From assembly GCA_964589625.1 (NCBI GenBank), contig CAZPSH010000008.1, positions 1-64,000 of the forward strand: DNA of 64,000 bases, given 5' to 3'. Positions 17,801 through 24,568 of the stretch are shown one piece after another (within the stretch, counting starts at the first letter, position 1; the number at the start of each line of letters is the position of its first letter). Below the pieces are notes generated by a model. That model was not told where the DNA came from and searched no databases. It was given only the letters and a program-made list of their open reading frames with translations. The position numbers were made by a program, and so were the translations under genes. The DNA is from JBFLVU01 sp964589625. GTDB lineage: Bacteria; Acidobacteriota; UBA4820; DSQY01.

Positions 17801-18125
17801 CGCCAAGATCTTCGGGATGCGGACTTGGGGAGGCGCCTTCGGCATCGAGGCCCACCAGGACCTCGTGGACGGCGGGACCGTCACGCCGCCGCAGTTCGGC
17901 CTCTACGGGTTGGACCGCCGCTGGCTCATCGAAGGCCGCGGCGTGGATCCCCACGTGGAGGTACAGAACCTGCCGGGGGACGTTCTGAAGGGAAAGGACG
18001 CCCAATTGGACTCCGCCCTAGGATACCTCATGGAGCTCGTGGCCAAGAACCCCAAGGAGGTCCCTCCGCCCCCGCCCTACCCCAACAAGGCGAGGCCGGC
18101 CGGGTCCGACATTTCCAGGCCCTGA
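14817..18125 (+). CDS. Secreted tricorn-type S41 peptidase
   Basis: A 1102-residue protein. Signal peptide (1-25, ending GAQAG), then TolB/WD40-like beta-propeller repeats (about 30-600, motifs such as FSPDGKRIAF, WSPDGTRVAFLSD and YFLSDR), a linker rich in Lys and Glu near 545-575, a PDZ-like domain (about 790-870) and the C-terminal S41 serine protease core. The core has GYVHIPAM, DVRYNGGG and INEDTGSDGE, which carries the nucleophile Ser. Length and order match the tricorn core protease and its bacterial homologues. By analogy it trims oligopeptides, here outside the cytoplasm. GAGGAGAAGGCG precedes the ATG. It ends at a strong terminator. Confidence 0.93.
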   Translation: MRNPLCAAALLLAAGMAAGAQAGESHLMRLADVHGDRLVFTYEDDLWTASAQGGDASRLTRDEGAERYAKFSPDGKRIAFTAQYDGGVDVYVMEAGGSPPVRLTYHPAPDLVLGWTPDGSSVLFRSRREYPYRGEQVYAVPVSGGTERKLAVDRAGLAALSPDGKSLAYCRLTNESATWKRHQGGDAQEIWMGSLEKADFRVIAPWKGIDNYPMWEGQAIYFTSDREAGTMNLFRYDVGTGEVRALTHYTDYDVKYPSSGPGSIVFQYAESLHILDLASGAVRKVSIRIPSDRVLIRSEFVPAEAGHGAFGLNPDGSRLLLEFRGEILSIPVDKKKGEPVNLSRASGSREKDPAWSPDGTRVAFLSDRTGEEEVYLADAAGLQPWKQLTSDGLGYRMRLTWSPDSKWLLFSDKFMKLNLVDAASGKITVIDRGEYDDGWERWGIQDFTFSPDSRWVAYTKKLENTYEAIYLYGLDSAKSSPLTDGMANSWSPSFDPAGKYLYFLSDRAFDPIMGTVGQDHIFLKMASPFLAVLKAGSPSPFGAEAEAEEAAGEVKDKGAKEKGKPGAPAGPSIDLAGLTDRVLPVEGVEPGNYFRLEATESGFLFLSKAEPEFLKYQTVTDANETPCDLMVYDLKEKKAEAVTSGVENFHLSADRKKMAVRTKGAFSVSAAGQKAKPDQTVDLSDAKVRVDRMAEFGQIFDEAWRIERDWFYDKNLHGLDWKKTGEMYRRFLPDCGNRSDLNYLIGEMISELNTGHTYVGGGDLGDPGSRSTVGLLGCDFEVSDGAAFPVLRHILPSYPWDADHMSPLRAPGLPVREGNYLIAVDGERVSPSSNLYAYFENKAGKTVRLTVNDRPSEEGARTFRVKALRSEAALRYREWVERNRAYVDKVSGGTVGYVHIPAMMEDGLIEFARYFYPQLGKKAILLDVRYNGGGFTSGMIIDHLERKVWAVTQPREGRPSLNPEAAFWGPYALLINEDTGSDGELFSEAIKIKGLAKIFGMRTWGGAFGIEAHQDLVDGGTVTPPQFGLYGLDRRWLIEGRGVDPHVEVQNLPGDVLKGKDAQLDSALGYLMELVAKNPKEVPPPPPYPNKARPAGSDISRP

Positions 18126-18154
18126 CCCCGTCGGAAGCGACGGTCCGACGCGCA

Positions 18155-18186
18155 GGGGCACGGTTCGCCGTGCCCCCGCCTTTTTT
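18155..18186 (+). terminator. Intrinsic terminator after the tricorn protease
   Basis: A 9-bp perfect stem (18155-18163 with 18168-18176), a TTCG tetraloop and a six-T run at 18181-18186. It separates the tricorn gene from the truncated hydrolase downstream. Confidence 0.9.
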
Positions 18187-18227
18187 CGCTACGCCAGGAG
18201 GTATGCTGTCGACGGAGGTCGAGCCAT

Positions 18228-18722
18228 GTGGGCCATAGCCTGGGAGGGGCCGTCGTCGGGGCCTACGCCGGCCGCCATCGCGACCGTGTGGCTGGGATCC
18301 TCTTCGACGATTCCGTCGGAGCCCTCAACCAGATCCCCCGGGCGAGCATGGAGTCCTGGCTGGAGGGATTCTCAGGTGATTCCCTCGATCAGCACTGGCC
18401 CGTCTGGCTCGGGGAGATGCTGGCGCCTGCGAGGCCCGAGGTTCGGGAGCAGGTCCTCCATACCTTCGGTTCCGCGTCCCCGGAGGCGGTCCGGAAGGCC
18501 ATCACCAGCCTGGGCCGTTACGATCCCGTCCCCGCCCTGGAAACGTACCGAGGCCCCGGGTTGGCCGTCGTCACTTTGGAGAACACGAAACCCTTTTCGC
18601 TCCAGAACGCGGTGCCGGGCCTGCCGCACCGCATCGTTCAGGGGACGAGCCACTGGATCATGATGGACGATCCCGCGACCTTCAACTCGATCCTGGACGA
18701 GTTTCTCGAGGGGCTGAGGTAA
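18228..18722 (+). pseudogene. N-terminally truncated alpha/beta hydrolase
   Basis: A 164-residue frame that begins exactly at the nucleophile elbow of an alpha/beta hydrolase, GHSLGG. It continues through the normal second half, including a late Asp in DDSVG and a C-terminal His in GTSHWIMMDD that could be the catalytic His. About 90-100 residues that should precede the elbow, including the oxyanion strand, are absent. The DNA just upstream is the terminator of the tricorn gene. A GTG at 18228 with GGAGG nine bases upstream could still initiate translation. Most likely a decayed 3' fragment; a functional mini-protein is less likely. Confidence 0.65.
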
Positions 18723-19025
18723 GGGCTACCCGCCGCGCCCTCCATCTGTGACGCGCGTCACCTCCTCGGAGACCGGAGGCTCCCTTCAGGAATCCTCCCT
18801 TCGCCCGCGCGTTCCTCCATTCTGAATTGCATTCCATTTCATTCGAGGGGCTTTGCGGAACAGGACGAATCCGCCGGTTTGCCTGCGGCCCGTCGGACGT
18901 TCCGCGAGGGAGGCCGCCATCGAATCTGGCCGCCGGCGGGTGTCCCCGGGACGGACCCCTCCGGCTTTGAATCCACGAGGCGCCCTTGCCCGGGAGGCGC
19001 GCCCCCGTCCAGCAAGGAGCACGCC
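18723..19025. other. Non-coding stretch upstream of the methyltransferase
   Basis: About 300 bases with no convincing gene. It contains the CRP/FNR-like palindrome at 18747-18762 and a short AT-rich island near 18825-18845 that could hold a promoter, although no clean -35/-10 pair is evident. The ribosome site AAGGAGCACGCC lies at its right edge. Confidence 0.5.
18747..18762. promoter_or_regulatory. CRP/FNR-family-like binding site
   Basis: TGTGA-N6-TCACC, where the inner 14 bases (18748-18761) are a perfect palindrome. The half-sites match the CRP core TGTGA/TCACA except the last base. It lies about 265 bases upstream of the methyltransferase ATG, far for a class I activator site, so the regulated promoter is uncertain. 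Confidence 0.45.
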
Positions 19026-20093
19026 ATGCCGACCCCGTCCGTAAACACCAAGAAGGTGGAGGACCTCAGCCTCCGCGTCGTGAACGACATGGGCGGAGCA
19101 TTCACCATGGCCCTGGGATACATCGGGGACCGCCTGGGCCTCTTCCGCACCCTGACCCAGGAGGGCCCCATGTCGAGCGTGGAACTCGCCCAGAAGATGG
19201 GCCTCAACGAGCGCTACGTCCGGGAGTGGGCCAAGGCCCTGGTGGCGGCCGACTACCTGGACTACGACCCGAAGTCGGGGCGCATCCACATGACCGAAGA
19301 GCAGGCCCAGGTCCTCGCCAAGGAGGACAGCCCCACCTTCGTGGGAGGCGCCTTCCACTTCACGACGCCGTCCATCTACAACGTTCCAAAAATCCTGGAG
19401 GCCTTCAAGAAAGGGGGAGGCATCGCCTACTCGGAAATCGGCGAGGAAATCCCGGAGGCCATCGAGCGCTTCTTCCGCCCGGCCTACGTCAACTTCCTGG
19501 CGAGGGACTGGGTGGGCGTGGTGCCCGGCCTGACGGAGAAACTCCAGAGGGGCGCCCTCGTGGCCGACGTGGGCTGCGGGGCCGGCCAGTCCTCCGTGGC
19601 CATCGCCAAGGCGTATCCGAAATCCAAGGTGGTGGGTGTGGACAACGACGCGAGGAGCATCCAGCGGGCCCAGAAGCTGAAGTCATCGCAGAGGGTGGAC
19701 AACGTGGAGTTCATGCAGGCCCCGGCCCATGAATTGCCGAAAAACAAAAAGTACGACCTGATCTGCAGCTTCGACTGCATCCACGACATGGCCGATCCGC
19801 GGAAGACCCTCCGAACGCTCCACGATTCCCTCGCCGACGACGGCGTGTACCTCTGGTCCGAACCGGCCACCTCCGACCAGCCCCTCGAAAACAGGAATCC
19901 CGTAGGCCGGGCCTTCGCGGCCGTGAGCCCCCTCCACTGCCTCACCGTCTCCCTCGCCAGCCACGGGGAGGGCCTGGGCACCCAGCTCGGCCTCAAGGGC
20001 GTTCAGGAACTCGCCCGGGAGGCCGGTTTCACCAGCGTGGAGCCCCTGCCCATCCAGAACCCCCTGCACCGCATCTACGCGCTCCGGCGCTGA
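19026..20093 (+). CDS. SAM-dependent methyltransferase with N-terminal winged helix
   Basis: A 355-residue protein. The N-terminal 100 residues resemble the dimerisation/winged-helix domain of O-methyltransferases and Rv2258c-like enzymes (GYIGDRLGLFRTL, SVELAQKMGLNERYVREW). The C-terminal Rossmann domain carries motif I VADVGCGAGQSS near residue 180, then VVGVDND and LICSFDCIHDM. It is predicted to methylate a small molecule in the cytoplasm; the substrate is unknown. It is a single-gene unit ending at a GC-rich hairpin. Confidence 0.85.
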   Translation: MPTPSVNTKKVEDLSLRVVNDMGGAFTMALGYIGDRLGLFRTLTQEGPMSSVELAQKMGLNERYVREWAKALVAADYLDYDPKSGRIHMTEEQAQVLAKEDSPTFVGGAFHFTTPSIYNVPKILEAFKKGGGIAYSEIGEEIPEAIERFFRPAYVNFLARDWVGVVPGLTEKLQRGALVADVGCGAGQSSVAIAKAYPKSKVVGVDNDARSIQRAQKLKSSQRVDNVEFMQAPAHELPKNKKYDLICSFDCIHDMADPRKTLRTLHDSLADDGVYLWSEPATSDQPLENRNPVGRAFAAVSPLHCLTVSLASHGEGLGTQLGLKGVQELAREAGFTSVEPLPIQNPLHRIYALRR

Positions 20094-20105
20094 GACCTTC
20101 GGGAA

Positions 20106-20135
20106 CCGCGGCGGGAGGTTCGCCTCCCGCCGCGG
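20106..20135 (+). terminator. GC-rich hairpin after the methyltransferase
   Basis: A 13-bp perfect stem (20106-20118 with 20123-20135) closes a TTCG loop 13 bases after the methyltransferase stop. No T run follows, so it is a weak intrinsic terminator or an mRNA end stabiliser. Confidence 0.6.
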
Positions 20136-20218
20136 CCCGTTCCCGGGGGGCCTTTCCTGAGGGGGCTCCGTGAGATACACTCCGACTCTCGGCCAGGGGG
20201 CCCTCCAGGGAGGTCCGT

Positions 20219-20773
20219 TTGGATCACCGTCCGGTCCTGACCACGGAGCGCCTCCTCCTTCGACCCTTTTCGCCCGAAGATGCCCCCGAAGTGGCCCGCC
20301 TGTGCGCGGACCGCACAATCGCCTCCACCACGCTGCAGATCCCCCATCCCTACACCCTGGAAGACGCCCGATCCTTCATCCGGACCCAGGATGAGGCCTG
20401 GGCCCAGGGAACGGGCGCCGTGTTCGCCGTGACCCTCCGGAATACGGGAGAACTCCTGGGCGCCATCGGGCTCCACCTCGAACGGGAGCACCGCCGGGCG
20501 GAATTGGGGTACTGGATCGGCACCGCCCACTGGAACCTGGGCTACGCCACCGAGTCGGTAAAGGCGGTGGTCCACTTCGGCTTCGAAGACCTTGGGCTCC
20601 ACAGGATCCACGCCCACCACTTCGGGCGGAATCCGTCGTCGGGACGGGTCCTTCTCAAAGCCGGCTTTGAAGCGGAGGGGACCCTAAGGGGCCACGTGTT
20701 CAAGTGGGGCATCTACGAGGACTGCCGGCTCTACGGCCTCGTGCGCAAGGGGGAAGGAGAGAAGGCGCGATGA
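20219..20773 (+). CDS. GNAT acetyltransferase (RimJ/RimL type)
   Basis: A 184-residue N-acetyltransferase with the typical start TERLLLRPF, the central beta-strand region (ELGYWIG...WNLGYATESV) for acetyl-CoA binding, and the late NPSSGRVLLKAGF motif. Members acetylate the N-terminus of ribosomal proteins or small amines; the substrate here cannot be told. Translation probably starts at TTG 20219, preceded by AGGGAGGT. The stop overlaps the next gene's ATG (ATGA), so the two are coupled. Confidence 0.88.
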   Translation: MDHRPVLTTERLLLRPFSPEDAPEVARLCADRTIASTTLQIPHPYTLEDARSFIRTQDEAWAQGTGAVFAVTLRNTGELLGAIGLHLEREHRRAELGYWIGTAHWNLGYATESVKAVVHFGFEDLGLHRIHAHHFGRNPSSGRVLLKAGFEAEGTLRGHVFKWGIYEDCRLYGLVRKGEGEKAR

Positions 20774-22503
20774 TTCAATGGAGCCGTACGTGCGTGGGGC
20801 TGGCGGTGGCTCTGGGAATGGCCGCTTCTCCCGAAGCCGCGGCGGCTTACAAAGGAATGGCCTTGGGACTGCAGCCCGAGCCCTCCCTCTTTGTCTTCGT
20901 TCTGCGCATTCTGGCCGGAGGCCTGGCACTGGTGCTCCTTCTGGCCGGAGGCAAGGCAAACCGGCTCTCGGCGGGGACTTTCTTCCTGCTCGTGGGCGTC
21001 GGGGTGTCTTACCTCCTTTTGGCCTCCCTGTCCTACCTCCTGGCCGCGGCCGTCGCCTTCTTGTTTCTCGCCTTCCTCATGTGGGTCTTTTTCCACCTGC
21101 CCCGGGTCGGTTCGGCTTTCCTGGCCCTCTGGCCTCTTCCCCTCGCGTACGCCGCGTGGGTCCTGGATCAGGGAATGCTCCGCCCCAAGGCCGTCCCGTT
21201 CCTCCTCCTGGCGGCCAGCGGGACCCTCCTCGGTGCGCTCCTTCCAAGGGCGGGCCAGGTCCTCCAGGCTTCCACGCTGGGCGCGATTCTTCTGGGAGCC
21301 GCCACGCCGTGGAAGGATGGATTCTGGGTCCTGGGAGGGGTGGCGGCGGCTTCCCTGGCCTGGCAGGGCCTCCTCCTCCTGTGGCTGGCCCCGGCTCCCC
21401 TTCCCTGGACCGAATCGGCGGAGGTCCGGTCGCGTCGCCTGAGGCGGGAGTGGGGGCAGACGCTGGGATGGGGGGCGGCAGTCCTCCTCGCCGCGCTTCT
21501 CGCGCCCACTTTCCTCGCGCCGGCGCCGCGAGGCGCTGATGGCGATCCGGCCCGTCTGGGCGCGCTGCGCAAGTCGGGGGCGCTGGGCCGTCCCGGATTG
21601 CTCTTGTCGGCCGCGGACTCCTTCTACCTGTTCGGGAAGGCCCACCCAGTGGCCATTCTCTCGGAGGGTGGCGGCTGGGCCGCCCGGCTGGCCCTTCCCT
21701 TGATGGGTGCGCGCCCCTCGAAGAAAGTGCATCGCCTCCGGACAATCAAGGATGCGCAGGAGGTCGACCGGATCCGACGGGCATCGGCCATCACCGCCCT
21801 AGCGATGGAGCGCGCCCTCCCCCGCATCCGGCCGGGCGCGAACGAATCGGAGGTGGAAGCGGCCGTGCTCGAGACCTTCCGAAACCAGGGGGCTTCCGGG
21901 CTGGCCTTCGAGCCCGTCGTGGGTTCCGGGCCTAACGCCGTGTTGCCCCACTACATGGAAAACGACGCGGAACTTCGGGACGGGTTTCTGGTCCTCGATA
22001 TCGGCTGCACGGTCGGGGGGTACGCCTCGGACATGACGCGGACCTTCCCCGTGGGCGAGGCCACACCCGCCCAAAAGGTTCTTTATCGAACGGTGCTCCA
22101 GGCCAAGGGGGCCGCCGCCGCCGCCGCCCGCCCGGGCGCCCGCTACTCCAGCGTGGACAAGGCCGCCCGCGACGTCATCGAAAAGGCGGGCTTCGGCCCC
22201 TACTTCATCCACGGCATCGGCCACCACGTGGGTATCGACGTCCACGATGTCCACGCCGGGACCCTGGCCCCGGGGATGATCTTGACCCTCGAACCGGGAA
22301 TCTACATTCCGGCGGACGCCGATGTGGATCCGGCCTACCGGAACCTCGGCGTGAGGATCGAGGACACCTATCTGATCACAGAGGCGGGGGCCGAACGCCT
22401 CGGGGGGTATCCCGAGGACCCGCTCGGGCTAGCCCGGGAGGACTTGCCGGCCGATTCCACGGGGGACGGCCCGCCCCTCACGGATCCGGACAGACCCTCC
22501 TGA
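20770..22503 (+). CDS. Polytopic membrane protein fused to an M24 (aminopeptidase P-like) peptidase
   Basis: A 577-residue protein. Residues 1-25 look like a signal or first membrane helix. Residues 35-250 contain about seven further hydrophobic helices. Residues about 318-555 form an M24 metallopeptidase domain with all five metal ligands in place: Asp410 (LDIGC), Asp421 (SDMTRTF), His485 (HGIGHHVG), Glu508 (LEPGIY) and Glu531 (RIEDTY). The creatinase N-domain that normally precedes M24 is replaced by the membrane part, although KKVHRLRTIKDAQEVDRIRRA is the usual entry to the catalytic domain. Predicted to cleave Xaa-Pro peptides at the membrane. It overlaps the convergent PrsW gene by 26 bases. 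Confidence 0.82.
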   Translation: MIQWSRTCVGLAVALGMAASPEAAAAYKGMALGLQPEPSLFVFVLRILAGGLALVLLLAGGKANRLSAGTFFLLVGVGVSYLLLASLSYLLAAAVAFLFLAFLMWVFFHLPRVGSAFLALWPLPLAYAAWVLDQGMLRPKAVPFLLLAASGTLLGALLPRAGQVLQASTLGAILLGAATPWKDGFWVLGGVAAASLAWQGLLLLWLAPAPLPWTESAEVRSRRLRREWGQTLGWGAAVLLAALLAPTFLAPAPRGADGDPARLGALRKSGALGRPGLLLSAADSFYLFGKAHPVAILSEGGGWAARLALPLMGARPSKKVHRLRTIKDAQEVDRIRRASAITALAMERALPRIRPGANESEVEAAVLETFRNQGASGLAFEPVVGSGPNAVLPHYMENDAELRDGFLVLDIGCTVGGYASDMTRTFPVGEATPAQKVLYRTVLQAKGAAAAAARPGARYSSVDKAARDVIEKAGFGPYFIHGIGHHVGIDVHDVHAGTLAPGMILTLEPGIYIPADADVDPAYRNLGVRIEDTYLITEAGAERLGGYPEDPLGLAREDLPADSTGDGPPLTDPDRPS

Positions 22504-23437
22504 TTTCCGAGCGGAGGCGGTCGAGGTCCTCCTCCCCCCGGGGGCCCCATCCCTCCTCCCGCCTCCTGCGCCCGAAGGCGAGTTCCACCAGGGCCCTCCT
22601 CAGGAGCTGGACCGAGCCCCTCCGGATGTGCGGGCCCCGGTAGCCCGAAAAGGGCAGTACGGCAAGGGCTCTCAACGGGATCCGGTTTTCCCGGACCTCG
22701 TTTCGCAAGCGGTTGACGATCCAGCGCCTCTCCACGGCCCAGAGAACGGGAACCACCATCAGGAGGCCGACGCCGCCCACCCAGTGGACGAACAGGGCCG
22801 CGGCGACTCCTGAGAGGTCGAGGGAGGCCAAGAGGTTGTGCAGGGCATGGAGCCCGATGGCCGCCGCCAGTCCCATTGGGGGGAAAAAGAGGACGGCGAG
22901 GGGGTTGCGGTGAAAAACCCGGCCCAGGCCAAACCCGACCCCCGTGAGCGCCGTGAAGAGGGAGTGGTTGAGCATGAAACCGACGTTTCGGACGCCGAAG
23001 ACGAGGGCACCCAACTCCACTCCCCCCTGGGAGAGGGCCCCGACGAAGTAGAAGAGGTCCTCCACGAAGGAGAACCCCACCCCGACGGCGGCCCCGTAAA
23101 CCATCCCATCGAGGACATCGTCGAACTCCTTCTGATAGAGCAGGATGGCAAGGAGCAGGGCGGCCGCCTTGGCCACCTCCTCCACGGGGGGAGCCAGGAA
23201 GACCGTGCTGAGCAGGGCCCCCGCCTGCGGTCCCGCGAGGACCTGGAGGGGAACCTGCACGGCGGTCTCGAGCACGCAGGAGAGCAGGATCGCGGGGACG
23301 GCCCCCCATCCGGCGCACAGGAGCAGGATGGACCAGGGCTCTCTCTCGTACCGGTCGGCCAGCCAGATGAGGGTGAGGAGGAGTGCAGAAAGGGGCAGGT
23401 TGACGGCCAGGTAGAGGGCGAGGGACGCGAATCCCAT
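22478..23437 (-). CDS. prsW: PrsW-family intramembrane protease
   Basis: A 319-residue protein with about eight membrane helices. Family motifs are visible: EREPW near the N-terminus, PPVEEVAKAAA, a second Glu in GFSFVEDLFYF, and the His pair in LHALHNLL. In Bacillus, PrsW cleaves an anti-sigma factor at site 1; the target here is unknown. The C-terminal 60 residues are basic, soluble and not conserved. The gene starts three bases after the stop of the homocysteine methyltransferase-like gene, so they form an operon. Confidence 0.9.
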   Translation of the reverse strand: MGFASLALYLAVNLPLSALLLTLIWLADRYEREPWSILLLCAGWGAVPAILLSCVLETAVQVPLQVLAGPQAGALLSTVFLAPPVEEVAKAAALLLAILLYQKEFDDVLDGMVYGAAVGVGFSFVEDLFYFVGALSQGGVELGALVFGVRNVGFMLNHSLFTALTGVGFGLGRVFHRNPLAVLFFPPMGLAAAIGLHALHNLLASLDLSGVAAALFVHWVGGVGLLMVVPVLWAVERRWIVNRLRNEVRENRIPLRALAVLPFSGYRGPHIRRGSVQLLRRALVELAFGRRRREEGWGPRGEEDLDRLRSEIRRVCPDP

Positions 23438-23440
23438 CGG

Positions 23441-24394
23441 CTACCCCGGCCCCGGTTCGGCCATGGAGTGGATCAGGGCGCGGAGGTGCCGGCCGTCGGA
23501 GCCGCAACAGCCACCCAAGAGGCTCAATCCGAACCGACGGTGCAAGTCCAGCAGGCCGGCTCCGAAGGACTCGGGGGATTCGGCGTCCAACTCGGGCCTT
23601 CCATCCAGCTCCTCCGGACTCAAGGGGGAGGTGTTGGCCTGGATTCCCCGGAGCCTGTCTCGAAGTCTGGCATCACCAACCCGGGCTTCCGCCGCCGCGA
23701 GGGCCGAAGCCGCGTTGCGGGCGTGGACGCAGTTCAGCATGTGGAGGAGAGGGGGGGTGGGGGTCCCCTGGTCCACAAGGTCCACGGCTTCCTCCAGCGG
23801 GGTCCCGTCGAGGAGGTACCCCGAGGGGCGGACCACATAGCTCGCCACGTAGGGAAGCCCGGTGCGGGCCAAGGCGCGGCACAAGCCGAGGGCTTCGGGC
23901 AGGGTGCACTGGGTGGCCGCCTGGAACCCGTCGACGCCCGCCCGCGCCAGCGCCTCCGCCTGGGGGCCGTGGAAAACCTCGGCCTTCGCGGCTGGGAGGC
24001 CCTCTTCGGGCCGGTAGGCATCCCCCCGGCTTCCCATGAGGCCCAGGATGAGCACCCGATCCCCGTAGGGGCCACACGCCCCGCGGAGATCTCGGAGGAA
24101 CCGGACCGCCTCCCCGTTCACGTCCGAGCCCTCCAGACCCGCGGCCCGGAGCCTCTCCAGGTTGGACCGCCAGGTGGGGGTAAGAAGGATGAGGGGAACG
24201 CCCGCTTCCCGCCCGATGTCGAGGTACTCCTCGTAAATGCGACCGAGGGCGAGGCGCCCCGCAGCGGAGAGAACCAGCCCGGCGTGGACCACGTGAGGGT
24301 CGAGACGGATCGCCGGGTCTCGCCGAAGTCGCTCCACCACGGCACCTTCCAGGAGGATCCACGGAGCAGAGCCGACGGCTGTGGAGACGTCCAT
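23441..24394 (-). CDS. Homocysteine S-methyltransferase family protein
   Basis: A 317-residue TIM-barrel protein of the MmuM/BHMT/MetH-N family. The zinc-binding GGCCGSDGRH motif is at the C-terminus and the third Cys ligand is in MLNCVHARN. The normal N-terminal DGG/DGA motif is replaced by LLEGAVVERL. It transfers a methyl group to homocysteine or a similar thiol or selenol acceptor by family analogy; the donor (S-methylmethionine, betaine or other) cannot be read. GAGGGACC precedes the ATG. It is cotranscribed with prsW. Confidence 0.85.
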   Translation of the reverse strand: MDVSTAVGSAPWILLEGAVVERLRRDPAIRLDPHVVHAGLVLSAAGRLALGRIYEEYLDIGREAGVPLILLTPTWRSNLERLRAAGLEGSDVNGEAVRFLRDLRGACGPYGDRVLILGLMGSRGDAYRPEEGLPAAKAEVFHGPQAEALARAGVDGFQAATQCTLPEALGLCRALARTGLPYVASYVVRPSGYLLDGTPLEEAVDLVDQGTPTPPLLHMLNCVHARNAASALAAAEARVGDARLRDRLRGIQANTSPLSPEELDGRPELDAESPESFGAGLLDLHRRFGLSLLGGCCGSDGRHLRALIHSMAEPGPG

Positions 24395-24568
24395 GCACGG
24401 TCCCTCGAGAAACCTCGCGCAGTGATTGTACCTCACGCTCGTGCCACCACACACGTCGCCCGCCTCCCGTTTGGGGCCATCCCGCGTACGGTCGGTCCCT
24501 CGCCCTGCCCGCACTTGCGCCTGAACCTCCGGGGCCCTATTCTGGGCGCTCGAGCGCGCGAGGGAGCC

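Noticed and set aside
16254..18005. Minus-strand frame of 583 codons
   Set aside because: Antisense of the tricorn protease, with no ribosome site and no motif.
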